From positions 1-64,000 of the forward strand of contig NZ_MRCD01000032.1 in NCBI RefSeq assembly GCF_001904745.1: a stretch of 64,000 nt of DNA, in the 5' to 3' direction. The stretch is from Calothrix sp. HK-06 (lineage in GTDB: Bacteria; Cyanobacteriota; Cyanobacteriia; Cyanobacteriales; Nostocaceae). Below are positions 19,701 through 29,142 of this stretch, in pieces; positions within the stretch are counted from its first letter, which is position 1, and each line of letters begins with the position of its first letter. Both the position numbers and the translations under genes were made by a program. Below the pieces are notes generated by a model. It made no database searches, had not been told where the DNA came from, and worked only from the letters and a program-made list of their open reading frames with translations.

Positions 19701-20414
19701 AGCGGGAATGCGAGGTTCGCTTACAGGAGTAAAAACAAGCTTAGTTTTTTGCTCCTTTACAATCACCTTAACACTACTAATTTGACCCTCAAGAGTTTGT
19801 GCAGTAATAATATTCTCACCTACTTGCAGAGGGATGTTATACCATATCTTCGTATAAACCTGATTAGCCTCATCCTTTTGTATAAAGCTAGAAATCTCTG
19901 AACTAATAGACTTACCATTCAGTGTCACCTTCACATCCAAACTGGGATGATACTGCACAGCCAAATTTGTTGTTTTTACTGTTGTTTCACTACTAACTGG
20001 AGTAATAATCTTGATATCTTGCTGGATGGAGAGGGGTTTAGAGGCGCCTAGCGTTTTTATGTTGGTTGGGACGGGTTTAGATGTATTTTGCGTTTTTATA
20101 CAAGTTTGTTGGGTTAACCCGCCCGTACATTCTTCCTTTTCTTCCTTTTCTTTCTTTGTGTCCTTTGCGGTTTTTTTCTCTTCTTTCGCCAACTCTACTT
20201 GTTCCAAAACAGGCAACTCATCAGGTTTAGACAAATCTTTATCAGGAGAAAAAACAGGTATATCATCTTCCTCAACAGCAGCTACCACACTTTTCTTAAT
20301 ATCATCGTGCTTAACATGCTCATTACCAACCGTTTTTGCCGACACATTAACAGCACTCAAAACAGGGATGGTACTACAAATAGTAATTAAACCGTTATTA
20401 AATTTCTTATACAT
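16713..20414 (-). CDS. large outer-membrane beta-barrel protein with invasin-like domain
   Basis: The second gene of the surface operon: 1233 residues. A signal peptide (to about residue 26) is followed by a Lys/Glu-rich linker (76-95). Two beta-sandwich regions come next; the second (LVFTPVSEPRIPADGRSRLEF onward, about 225-330, split here) resembles invasin/Big domains. From about 340 to 1205 there are many alternating amphipathic strands rich in aromatic residues, such as GATLANRIVVTYQND and YLNISYKINELF, as in outer-membrane barrels of about two dozen or more strands. The ATG follows the upstream stop by one base, so translation is coupled. Three segments are encoded by dispersed intergenic repeats kept in frame: residues about 79-94, 96-118 and 608-629. 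It could export or anchor its two neighbours. That role is inference from context. Confidence 0.82.
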   Translation of the reverse strand: MYKKFNNGLITICSTIPVLSAVNVSAKTVGNEHVKHDDIKKSVVAAVEEDDIPVFSPDKDLSKPDELPVLEQVELAKEEKKTAKDTKKEKEEKEECTGGLTQQTCIKTQNTSKPVPTNIKTLGASKPLSIQQDIKIITPVSSETTVKTTNLAVQYHPSLDVKVTLNGKSISSEISSFIQKDEANQVYTKIWYNIPLQVGENIITAQTLEGQISSVKVIVKEQKTKLVFTPVSEPRIPADGRSRLEFEGKITNEKGEVIPEDVTVTLSATAGRFLGTDQDNDAPGLQVLARDGKFSATLQAGYDAQNVKVRAAIHKSNVEAYSNIEFITNLRPSLATGVINLRIGAGGTNLWGSYRDFLNPSKTGRTDVDLDASVFATGKVGDWLFTGAYNSKRPLNQDCQGEVRLFGGVQDCEKAYPVYGDSSSVTPTTPSIDSVYAKLERSPNIPGAESDYFMWGDYSTQEFARNSQLFTATTRQLHGFKGNYNIGNLQVTGLFANNIQGFQRDTISPNGTSGYYFLSRRLVIPGSENVFIESEELNRPGTVVKRKALLRGADYEIDYDRGTLLFRSRIFSTELNPFGATLANRIVVTYQNDKGGDSKLYAARAQYNFRRDAINRVSTLSTQNSALSTPFFGASYLWEDQGAQDFELYGADFFVPLGNGQIVGEYARSSHNSPTFGYVSGSAYRIEALGQITPSLQGQAFYRSVTENFANNATWSFAPGQTRYGAGLSGKITDTTSFNLGYDYENNFGIAPAQRTETFDLFNPQPLPKPGSKIDNSLTTLRAGLQQKLGATDVSLEYVNRSRKDRVDNKFNANASQLVSKLNVPVTESLTFRAQNEANLGKSDALYPNRTTLGLDWALYPGVNVRLAHQFFDAGLLQGNSITSLDTTVEHKFSEDTSLTGRYSIFTGIDGMNDQGAVGLNHRIRLAPGLKLNLGYERIQNNIFGNTATGIRFAQPYTTGQSAFSLGYFSGNSYSVGLDYTDNPNFQANARFEYRDGKEANNMVISAAAAGKISPALTAAVRYQQAGSANQLLSGLGDTANLRVGLAYRDPNDDKFNGLLAYEYRQNPSTTPDTLLFGAGSGSTEHLFSAEAIYAPNWRWELYGKYALRNSTTYLANNFTGSSSLHLGQLRASYQLGYRTDVAIEGRWLGQPTEGFNEFGIALEGGYHLTPDLRIGVGYAFGSADDRDFTGYRSAGGPYLNISYKINELFGGFGRQKVAPPQQQESLTKKTSP
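18559..18586. repeat. GTAGAGACGCG palindrome inside a coding region
   Basis: A perfect 28-base palindrome (arms GTAGAGACGCGATT and its complement) identical in type to the intergenic copies at 8937 and 23620. Here it lies inside the barrel gene and is translated as RRDAINRVST. It is followed by a second common repeat (actcagcactcagaactcagc) read as LSTQNSALST. The frame stays open on both sides. Confidence 0.9.
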
Positions 20415-20415
20415 G

Positions 20416-21339
20416 CTATTGCCGTCCCTCTCTAAACGCAGGAGTTACAGCAAAATTCATTCGTGCCATACTAGAAGGTGCCAATCTTACCAAACGAGAC
20501 TGACTGTTTTTATCAATCCTGTATAAATTCGGCGCTTGGATATAGCCAGGTAAACTAGTTAAATCTAAAGTTCCAGTGCGATTACCAGCAATTACATTCG
20601 CTACTGAAAAAATTCCATTTGCATCAGTAATAATACGGTTGCCATCATCCATATAAATTACAGCATTAGGAATACCAGGTTCACCAGGTTGCTGTTCACC
20701 ATCAAAGTTTTTGTCAACAAATACCCGTCCAATCAAAGTTGCACAATCAGAAATTAGACCAGAACGAATTTTTAATTGATGACTAGCAGTATTACTGCTT
20801 GCACTACCAGCAGTCGCAACCGCTAAATTTCTACCATTACCACGCATCCCATCTGGAGTAACCGTAGCAGCATAGATAACATTTAATGTACCAGTAGGCG
20901 CCAGACTTCCAGCATAAGTGACATTGAAACTACCCTCTGTAGATTTGGTAACAGATACAGGAACTTGAAACGTAGTGTTATTATTAAATAAAGATGCTTG
21001 CAAAGATTTAGATTCTAACACCAAACCTAACGGCAACTTATCAGTTAGCGTTATATTTGATGCATTGACATTGCCAACATTGCGAATCGTAATACGGTAA
21101 AGCACCGTATCACCAGGTTTGACGACAACTTTATCAGCAGCTTTAGCAATTTGCAACGCTGCGACCTCTGTATTGAATACCGCACGATTAGTAACTTGAT
21201 TTGTCAGATTATCACCTCCAAAAAAAGCTCTATTTTCAATTTCGTTTGCAGCAACAGGTTGCAATAAAGTTGTAATCCCAGGAAGCATCAACAATGATAC
21301 AAAAAAACTACGCCGGAATCGGTTAATAATAAATCTCAT
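20416..21339 (-). CDS. secreted DUF11 plus SdrD-B-like domain protein
   Basis: The first gene of the surface operon; 307 residues. The signal peptide is MRFIINRFRRSFFVSLLMLP onward, with cleavage near PVAA. Residues 60-190 form a DUF11 domain (AADKVVVKPGDTVLYRITI and NVNASNITLTDKLPLGL). Residues 200-275 resemble the SdrD B / carboxypeptidase-regulatory-like fold (GRVFVDKNFDGEQQPGEPGI, with a Ca-binding-like DKNFDGEQ loop, then TDANGIFSV). Both domain types occur in long adhesins of bacteria and archaea. It is separated from the barrel gene by a single base (TAG-C-ATG). No C-terminal anchor is present. I infer a structural or adhesive role on the outer surface. Confidence 0.85.
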   Translation of the reverse strand: MRFIINRFRRSFFVSLLMLPGITTLLQPVAANEIENRAFFGGDNLTNQVTNRAVFNTEVAALQIAKAADKVVVKPGDTVLYRITIRNVGNVNASNITLTDKLPLGLVLESKSLQASLFNNNTTFQVPVSVTKSTEGSFNVTYAGSLAPTGTLNVIYAATVTPDGMRGNGRNLAVATAGSASSNTASHQLKIRSGLISDCATLIGRVFVDKNFDGEQQPGEPGIPNAVIYMDDGNRIITDANGIFSVANVIAGNRTGTLDLTSLPGYIQAPNLYRIDKNSQSRLVRLAPSSMARMNFAVTPAFREGRQ

Positions 21340-21676
21340 ATAACATAGAGTAGTTGCGAGAAAATAGGCGATGTTACTTTTTTGATACTTACATCACTTA
21401 TTGACTTTTATTCTTTTTTGAAAGGTAAATGCTATTTAAATGTGGCGGTAGATGAAGTTAAACCCGTCTAATAATCAATATAATCAGCAAAATATACATT
21501 GATAACAGGTTTTCTACTGAATTTCGATGCGGTAGCACCAAATTATCAGTAAGTACACAGAGGTATAAATGCTTAAGTATGTATATATACTGTAAAGATA
21601 TTATTCTCTTGGGAACAAAATATCGTTATTTCTAGTGAAACCGGGTTTCTTCAAACAAACCCGGTTACTGAGGAAT
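21340..21676. other. promoter region of the surface operon, with short repeats
   Basis: No gene. This is the only upstream region for the three-gene surface operon. It includes the symmetrical AGTATGTATATATACT near 21575, partly like the inverted repeat at 11358, and a GAAACCGGGTTTCTT repeat near 21638-21668. No clear promoter elements could be assigned. Confidence 0.35.
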
Positions 21677-21967
21677 CTAACCAACGCATCTTGTTGTACG
21701 TAATTCAATTGCATCAGAAATAAAACACGAACCACCGTATTTATTTAATATGGTGCGAATTGCTTCAGCAGTAGCGGTAATTTTTTCTGGTTGACACAAA
21801 GCTATGATATAGACATAATCAAGCATTGTCATCGCAAGATTGTGTTTACCTCCAGAACGGGTACTTGCACCTGCGACATCACGAATAACGGTGCAACCTT
21901 CAACTCCAGTTTTTTCTAATCTTTCTAGAATTAATTTTCTAGAAATCTTGTTACGTAGGTTAGACAA
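21677..21967 (-). pseudogene. PII-like signalling protein lacking its 5' end
   Basis: The 96 open codons resemble the small cyanobacterial PII-superfamily proteins: LERLEKTGVEGCTVIRDVAG, then MTMLDYVYIIALCQPEKI and LNKYGGSCFISDAIELRTTRCVG. These trimeric ferredoxin-fold proteins sense metabolites and usually regulate a transporter. The first beta-strand (normally about ten residues before the LERL helix) is missing. No ATG start exists in frame before an upstream stop near 22058; only TTG codons are available. So the gene looks 5'-truncated. The junction coincides with unrelated sequence on the other strand. It may have partnered a transporter, but none is adjacent. Confidence 0.6.
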
Positions 21968-22501
21968 ACAGCCTTGGAAAGATATGTCTGTTGAATGGGA
22001 TATTGGGATACCGACGTTGAGTAGCTTTTATCGACGCTGCATTCAAGACACAAATATATTACAACGTTTGTCTACTTTTGTATAATCCCTCTACTACTCC
22101 CCGTGAGAGCGCGGGGGAACTTAAAGTTTGCACAGGGAAAAGTAAAAAAAGCACAGCTCACATCTTGCACCAGTGCGAGAAACCGGGCTTCTTGAGAAAT
22201 ATTTTGCGCGCGTACCCCTAGTTTTTCGTAAAGAAGCCCGGTTTCTTTGAGCTTGTTGACAATGGTGCAAGATATAAGCAGGGAGATAGACAACAAGCAA
22301 ACAAGAATTGCAACGCGCGCAAGTTGAACATGAAAGCAATAAACATAATCGTGCGACAATTCCAGAAAGAATTGACGCATATAATCAAAAAATAATCCGT
22401 TACATCCGTTTTAATCCGTTGCCAATCTTCTCTGTTACCTCTGCCTCTCTGTGGTAAAAAACAATGCACAGTTCGTAGGCCTGTGCCACAAGTCAGGATA
22501 A
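21968..22501. other. gene-poor stretch with repeats and a possible coding remnant
   Basis: Forward-strand positions about 21948-22085 read DKQPWKDMSVEWDIGIPTLS and SFYRRCIQ, which looks like the tail of a cyanobacterial regulator but is too short to name. A hairpin repeat (22161-22272) follows, then dispersed sequence (aatccgttacatccgtttt near 22398, and gtggtaaaaaa with a degenerate CCTGTGCCACAAG element near 22465-22492). No complete gene is seen. Confidence 0.4.
22161..22272. repeat. nested inverted repeat (MITE-like), about 110 bp
   Basis: The outer arms are ATCTTGCACCA at 22163 and its complement TGGTGCAAGAT ending near 22272. The inner arms are GAAACCGGGCTTCTT (22178) and AAGAAGCCCGGTTTC (22233). 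The loop between the inner arms is about 40 bases. It contains no open frame. The two-level symmetry suggests a non-autonomous mobile element or a stable RNA fold. Confidence 0.65.
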
Positions 22502-23587
22502 TTAATTGTGTGAAAGAGTATTTATAGCGTGACTGCGAAGGCGCCCATTTTGAGCGAATTTTTCTGCTAAGATTTGCCGATAAACTTCTTCGTAGCCATC
22601 TGCCATTTTTTGTGCGCTGAATTGTTGTGTAACATATTTTCTCACGGCATAACGGTCAAGTTGAGCAGCTTTTTCGATAGCATTTATACACTCAGATACA
22701 TCATTACAAAGGAAACCACTTACACCTGGGTTAATTACTTCTGGCGCCGAACCCAGATTCATTGCAATAACTGGTGTACCTGCTGCCATTGATTCTACCA
22801 TTACCAGTCCAAAAGGTTCACGCCAGATAATCGGGAATAAAGTAGCGACAGCACCACCCATCAACTCATTTTTATCAGCATGAGTTGCTTCGCCCAAGTA
22901 TTCTATTTGTTTTCCATCAATATGGGGTTTTATTTCGCTTTCAAAAAATTCTTTGTCCACAACATCAACTTTACCAGCCATCTTGAGGCGCCAACCAGAT
23001 TTTTTCGCAATTTCTATCGCCTTGTGTGGGCCCTTTTCTGGTGACATTCTACCTAAAAATGCTAAATATGGCTGTTCAGCAGTTTGAGCATGAAATTTAT
23101 GACTATTAATATCAATACCGTTATATACTGTAGCGACGCAGTTCAAATCCAATCTTGGTTCACGCTGGGCATTAGAAATACTTACATAAGGTTGATGCTT
23201 GGCATGTACAAACATCTTCTCGTTATCAGGTGTAAATATACCATGCAAAGTATGAACAGTAGGCGTTTTTACCATTTTGGCATAAGGTAAAGCCGCATAT
23301 CCCACGTGAGAGTGAATAATATCAAATTGTTCTGCTCGTTCGTAAACTTGGCTCAGTTGTAACATTTCATAGATGCTGTATTCTTTCACCACAGGGTCAA
23401 GTCGAATCGCACGTGGGTGAACTGCCTCCAGTTTTGCTAAAGTAATCGAATCTCCAGATGCAAATAAAGTTACTTCATGTCCACGTCGCACTAGTTCATC
23501 GGTTAATAGTCCTACTACTAATTCTGTACCACCATAAGCTGGTGGGGGTACTCTTTCCCAAAGCGGCGCGATTTGAGCAATCTTCAT
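22502..23587 (-). CDS. glycosyltransferase family 4 (group 1)
   Basis: A retaining, GT-B fold glycosyltransferase; 361 residues. The N-terminal domain begins MKIAQIAPLWERVPPPAYGG, with the acceptor-side glycine loop PPAYGGTE. The donor side has GRMSPEKGPHKAIEIAKKSG near 195 and the EX7E motif EPFGLVMVE near 260, followed by GTPVIAMNLGSAPEVI. Such proteins add sugars to lipids, exopolysaccharide or small molecules. The acceptor cannot be inferred. No signal peptide or transmembrane helix is seen, so it acts at the cytoplasmic face. It lies 73 bases downstream of groL on the same strand, separated by a perfect palindrome, so it may be transcribed partly by read-through. The ATG is preceded by GGGAGG. 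Confidence 0.9.
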   Translation of the reverse strand: MKIAQIAPLWERVPPPAYGGTELVVGLLTDELVRRGHEVTLFASGDSITLAKLEAVHPRAIRLDPVVKEYSIYEMLQLSQVYERAEQFDIIHSHVGYAALPYAKMVKTPTVHTLHGIFTPDNEKMFVHAKHQPYVSISNAQREPRLDLNCVATVYNGIDINSHKFHAQTAEQPYLAFLGRMSPEKGPHKAIEIAKKSGWRLKMAGKVDVVDKEFFESEIKPHIDGKQIEYLGEATHADKNELMGGAVATLFPIIWREPFGLVMVESMAAGTPVIAMNLGSAPEVINPGVSGFLCNDVSECINAIEKAAQLDRYAVRKYVTQQFSAQKMADGYEEVYRQILAEKFAQNGRLRSHAINTLSHN

Positions 23588-23619
23588 TATTTACCTCCCT
23601 GAAAATTTGTTATGTACAT

Positions 23620-23647
23620 GTAGAGACGTGATTAATCACGTCTCTAC
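23620..23647. repeat. perfect GTAGAGACGTG palindrome after groL
   Basis: A perfect 28-base palindrome (arms GTAGAGACGTGATT) between groL and the downstream glycosyltransferase. It belongs to the same family as 18559 and 8937. It would form a hairpin in either transcript. Confidence 0.85.
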
Positions 23648-23660
23648 ACGAGGTTATTTT

Positions 23661-25298
<1,638 letters not shown>

Positions 25299-25371
25299 CT
25301 AATTAACGATGTTAAATTTCTAAATTTCGATGTTTGATAATTGGTGACAAATCCTTACTCAGCACTTTCTA

Positions 25372-25683
25372 CTAACTCACAACTGCAAGGATGTCTTGTT
25401 CACGCAGCAAGACGTAATCTTCACTTCCGAGTTTAATATCGGTACCACCATATTTGGAATAAAGTACTTTATCTCCGACTTTTACTTCCAACTGTTGGTA
25501 AGAACCATCATCATTACGCTTACCGGAACCTACTTCAACAACCTCACCAACTTGTTGCTTTTCTTTGGCTGTGTCAGGAAGGAAAATTCCACCTGCGGTT
25601 TTTTCTTCAGCTTCACTGATTTTGACCAGTATACGGTCTCCCAATGGTTTTAAACTAGAAATTGCCAAACTAAGGGTTGCCAT
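25372..25683 (-). CDS. groES: co-chaperonin GroES (10 kDa)
   Basis: The heptameric lid of the GroEL cage; 103 residues. It contains the family pattern [26 protein letters not shown] as separate readable blocks: PLGDRILVK, then the mobile loop [12 protein letters not shown], then [10 protein letters not shown] and [16 protein letters not shown]. The start is supported by the strong ribosome site AAAGGAGG seven bases upstream. It leads the groES-groL operon. A CIRCE operator lies about 120 bases upstream. Confidence 0.98.
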   Translation of the reverse strand: MATLSLAISSLKPLGDRILVKISEAEEKTAGGIFLPDTAKEKQQVGEVVEVGSGKRNDDGSYQQLEVKVGDKVLYSKYGGTDIKLGSEDYVLLREQDILAVVS

Positions 25684-25801
25684 AACAATCCTCCTTTCGG
25701 TTTAATGTTCCTTTCTTTTGTAAGTTATAGGTTGTGTTGTTGTAATCGCTAGCAAATACTATAAAAGAAAATAGTGTTCGTGGTGATTTCACCCTTCACT
25801 T

Positions 25802-25828
25802 TTAGCACTTGCTTTATCTAAGTGCTAA
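25802..25828. promoter_or_regulatory. CIRCE operator for HrcA
   Basis: TTAGCACTT, nine bases, then AAGTGCTAA: a perfect 9-9-9 inverted repeat matching the CIRCE consensus except for T/A at the innermost pair instead of C/G. It lies upstream of groES, in the position where HrcA represses chaperonin genes of cyanobacteria. The symmetric substitution keeps perfect dyad symmetry. Confidence 0.93.
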
Positions 25829-25951
25829 TTTAGCAAACCTCTTTCTGAAGTGGCAATTATTTGATTTGTACGGCTTACCGAACTTGGTTTGGTAGTATGA
25901 GGTACGGTTGTATATATGATATATACATGAGGCGCCGAAAAAATATCATTC

Positions 25952-26581
25952 TTAAACGCTAACTTCAGAAATGCTGTCAGGAATTGATGTGATTGCGGCA
26001 AGAATACCCAAAAGTTCATTTAAAGGAGTTAAATAACGTTCATTAAGGTCAACTTTTACAAGCTGAGTTTTATCGATTGAAAGAAATCTCCAAACTTGTC
26101 CAGTTGTGACAGTACCATAAACAGTTGGAATCTTTTCTTCTAGATTTTTTTGATTGACTATTTGTGCTGCATACATGGAAGCGATGCACTGTGCAAGTCC
26201 ATCATTAATATTCTCATTCTTTACTTCTACAATCACCACTACAGGAGCTTTAATTACTAGTTTGTCTGGATTATGAGTGAGAATAAAATCACAAAATTCT
26301 GTTAATCCTTTGCTTGCATCCACATTAAAATTACGACCAGAAAATAAACTTACTTGAGAATTAGTATACGCAATTTCACTAAGAAGCGGAGCAATTATAT
26401 ATTCTGAGCGTGCTTTTTCTGTATTGATAGCAGTGGCTAAAGGTGTAAATCTTTTTAATGCTTCAATAATAAAGGAGCTAGGTTCAATTGGTTTAAAAGC
26501 TATTAAATTTTGCACGGATTCAATCGTTGTAATGCCCAATGCTCTTAAGCTATCTAAATCTTTAAAATCACTATATGACAT
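25952..26581 (-). CDS. PD-(D/E)XK-like uncharacterised protein
   Basis: I choose the ATG at 26581 (MSYSDFKDLDSL), giving 209 residues; an earlier in-frame TTG lacks support. The centre reads EFCDFILTHNPDKLV, then VVVIVEVKNENINDGLAQC. An aspartate followed by the E-x-K of VEVKN is the arrangement of PD-(D/E)XK nuclease folds. The C-terminal part, YGTVTTGQVWRFL, is found in the same order in the protein at 52644-53258 (YGAVTIGDVWRFG), so the two are distant paralogues. No methylase or toxin partner is adjacent. It lies upstream of, and reads away from, a DUF3445 gene. The fold is likely; its function is unknown. Confidence 0.65.
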   Translation of the reverse strand: MSYSDFKDLDSLRALGITTIESVQNLIAFKPIEPSSFIIEALKRFTPLATAINTEKARSEYIIAPLLSEIAYTNSQVSLFSGRNFNVDASKGLTEFCDFILTHNPDKLVIKAPVVVIVEVKNENINDGLAQCIASMYAAQIVNQKNLEEKIPTVYGTVTTGQVWRFLSIDKTQLVKVDLNERYLTPLNELLGILAAITSIPDSISEVSV

Positions 26582-26807
26582 TGCTGATAATCCATTTTTT
26601 ATTGAATCTATTTTAATTGTAACAAGAGTGAAAGATACTGGAACACTCAAGCTAATTTTATTCGGAATCGAAAAGCAGACTCAAATATTGAAGCTAATGA
26701 ATAATATGCGCTACACTGAATCACATTGTTGTCAATCTAATCTAGCTCTTCGACATGCTACCGTCCACTGCTTGGTTGCCTTCCCTTGAACGGATACTTT
26801 GAGGTTT

Positions 26808-27794
26808 ATGAATATAGATATTGCTGTTCCGCGCTATTTTCCTTTAGATAATGGACGCTATGAAGTTAAACCAGGAATGGCGCCATTAAGTAAATGTTTT
26901 GGCAATGGTATAGTAGATAACTATGTATTCCAGATTGATAATACCTTTGTTGACTACCGAACTACAAAACTGGCATCTCGTCAAGAGAGTTTAAACAAAT
27001 ATTTTCAAACTAGTAATTATAGTAATGTAGTTGATGCTGCTGTGATAAAGTTTATTATCAGGCGCCTAATTTACGAACATTCAAATTATTTCCATCTTGA
27101 AAGCTTTACTTCAGGAATAGCTTTAAATTGTCAGCTTACTCAAGAAAAGCTATACTTCAATAAAGATTATCATTTACAAAAAGTAGATATTCAGAGAGAT
27201 AGTATATTCCCACCTTACATTTGTAGTTTAGATGCATTAGCCGCACAAGTGCAAGAAGATATTACAGTTATTTGTCGTGCTAATAATACAAACTGGGTAG
27301 GCGCCATTCATTTATGTTTTCCCAACCATTGGTCAGCCGAAGATAAAATAGGTAAGGACTTTGCAACAGTTCACGTACCCGTTGCCGGAATTGAAAAAAT
27401 TAACCAGCGCGCCCAAGCAATTACCAATACAATGATTATGCATCAACCAATGGTGCGCTTTGCTTGGGGTTTAAGTACAGACACTCGTCTTAACCATCAC
27501 CCTCAACCACCATTACATATACCTGCTGAGGTTTGGGAAGGTAGAAAATTTGATATCGATAATCCTCACTTATATTTACGAATCGAACGTCAGGTGATTT
27601 GGGGTTTACCTGAGTGTGATGCAGCAATTTTTACAATTAGAACATATTTTAGAGATGTGGCAGAAATTAAGCAAGATAGTTACTTGAGACAAAAATTAGT
27701 TTCTGCGATTAAATCTATGAGCTTAGACTCTTTAATTTACAAAGGTTTAGTAGAAAACCGTGATGATATCATTGCTTGGCTAGAAAAGTTTTAA
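26808..27794 (+). CDS. DUF3445 protein (haem-dependent oxidative demethylase-like)
   Basis: The 328 residues match DUF3445, the family of the alpha subunit of haem-dependent oxidative N-demethylases. Readable blocks are PRYFPLDNGRYEVKPGMAPL, IHLCFPNHWSAEDKIGKDFATVHVPV (in two pieces: IHLCFPNHWSAEDK and FATVHVPVAG), MVRFAWGLSTDTRLNHHPQ and YLRIERQVIWGLPECDAAIFTIRTY (as RIERQVIWGLP and AIFTIRTY). The start is taken at 26808, where GAGG precedes the ATG; an upstream TTG is in frame but weak. In known enzymes the protein works with flavin-containing subunits, which are absent here. It may act on methylated amines or be an orphan haem protein. It stands alone on the forward strand. Confidence 0.83.
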   Translation: MNIDIAVPRYFPLDNGRYEVKPGMAPLSKCFGNGIVDNYVFQIDNTFVDYRTTKLASRQESLNKYFQTSNYSNVVDAAVIKFIIRRLIYEHSNYFHLESFTSGIALNCQLTQEKLYFNKDYHLQKVDIQRDSIFPPYICSLDALAAQVQEDITVICRANNTNWVGAIHLCFPNHWSAEDKIGKDFATVHVPVAGIEKINQRAQAITNTMIMHQPMVRFAWGLSTDTRLNHHPQPPLHIPAEVWEGRKFDIDNPHLYLRIERQVIWGLPECDAAIFTIRTYFRDVAEIKQDSYLRQKLVSAIKSMSLDSLIYKGLVENRDDIIAWLEKF

Positions 27795-28056
27795 GTATAA
27801 ATTGCTCAAGTTACTTACAATGTTTACTATTATTAGGCATAGTACTTATTACACATGCAGTATTCAAAAACCACTCAAGGTTATGAAGACCAATTACAGT
27901 TGCGCTCACAGATACTATCACTACCCACCAAATAGTCCAAGGGTTTCCATAACGCATAAGAAGACAATGAAATTTATGTTTTCATTATAATTTGATGTAA
28001 ACATAATAGCAGTAGTCTTCTTCAGTACGCAAGCAAGCATAATTATGAGCGTAATT

Positions 28057-28899
28057 TTAAATGCTTCTGTTTTCAAATATATACGGATGTTGCACGAGCC
28101 AACTATCAATGTCGCTTAAAACTTCTTGTGGTATTTCCCACGGAAAAAGGTGTGCAGTATCCAAATAACGTTTAAACTCAGCATTTTTGAGATTATTCGC
28201 AGTTTCAAAGCTAGACTCAACAGTAATATGACGGTCTTCGCTTCCAGCAAGTACTAAACAAGGACATTCGATTTGATGTAAATCTGGTAATTTATTATAT
28301 CCTTTACCAATTGCATTAAAAAGCGCACGTGTTGCAGCACGAGATGTTTGTAAGTAAGCAGGAACAGCATTTAATGCAATATATTTATAAGTACTAGGTG
28401 TATGCTGTCCAACTAAATAGCGAAACAAAGATTTTTTGCCAAATGTCTCAATATTCCATCGCCAACCTGGTTTTACCATGTTCAACAATGCAGCAATACC
28501 CGTATAGACATTATCTTGTAAGCTAATTGGTGGATGACTACCTCGCGGACGAGCAGAGGTTGCTATTAGCACCAATCCACTAACACGCTCCGGAAACCTC
28601 AGCGCTAACTCCATAGCTAAAATACCACCCAGCGACCACCCCAAAACCAAGCACTTTTTAATTTGATGCTGTTCTAATAAATTTTCCAAGTCGGTTAAAT
28701 GGTCATACATATCAAAGTCTCCATTAAAGCGACTTTTACCATAACCGCGTAAATCAGGCGCCAAAGTTTGGAAACGGTCGCTCAAATGGTTAGTAAACAC
28801 CGACATACTGGCGCCAGAACCAGGATGACCATGCAAACAGAGTACAGGAAAACCCTGACCACGCACATAAGTTTTTAAACGGACAGATTGATAACGCAT
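28057..28899 (-). CDS. alpha/beta hydrolase
   Basis: A 280-residue alpha/beta-fold hydrolase. The oxyanion block is CLHGHPGSGASM near residue 22. The nucleophile elbow is GWSLGG (serine at about residue 89). An acid lies in VLAGSEDRHIT, and the base histidine is in DTAHLFPWE near the C-terminus. There is no signal peptide, so it is cytoplasmic. The substrate cannot be assigned: the family covers esterases, haloalkane dehalogenase-like enzymes and menaquinone-pathway hydrolases. Upstream (28900-29000) is a dispersed GGGCGGGTT inverted repeat. Its neighbours give no pathway context. Confidence 0.88.
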   Translation of the reverse strand: MRYQSVRLKTYVRGQGFPVLCLHGHPGSGASMSVFTNHLSDRFQTLAPDLRGYGKSRFNGDFDMYDHLTDLENLLEQHQIKKCLVLGWSLGGILAMELALRFPERVSGLVLIATSARPRGSHPPISLQDNVYTGIAALLNMVKPGWRWNIETFGKKSLFRYLVGQHTPSTYKYIALNAVPAYLQTSRAATRALFNAIGKGYNKLPDLHQIECPCLVLAGSEDRHITVESSFETANNLKNAEFKRYLDTAHLFPWEIPQEVLSDIDSWLVQHPYIFENRSI

Positions 28900-29003
28900 A
28901 AATAACGTAGGGGCGGGTTAACCCAAAATCTTCACTCTTTACCAGGATATAACTAAACCCGCCCCGTTACTAAACCCGTCCCAAAACCCACCCCAAACAA
29001 AAG

Positions 29004-29138
29004 GCACCGATAGGAGAATTAATCATCAACAACGCGCCAATTCCTAATGCTGGTGCCACATCAACGATTCAACATCTAGTAGGCATTCTCAACACTCATA
29101 TCCAAGATGCTGAAAATGTGCATATTAACCTATTTTGA
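29004..29138 (+). pseudogene. short coding-like remnant, unassigned
   Basis: A forward frame reads APIGELIINNAPIPNAGATS and continues QHLVGILNTHIQDAENVHINLF to a stop. The composition looks like real protein, but there is no start and no family could be named. It lies in the gap between the hydrolase and the CAP genes. I list it as a possible fragment only. Confidence 0.25.
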
Positions 29139-29142
29139 TAAA

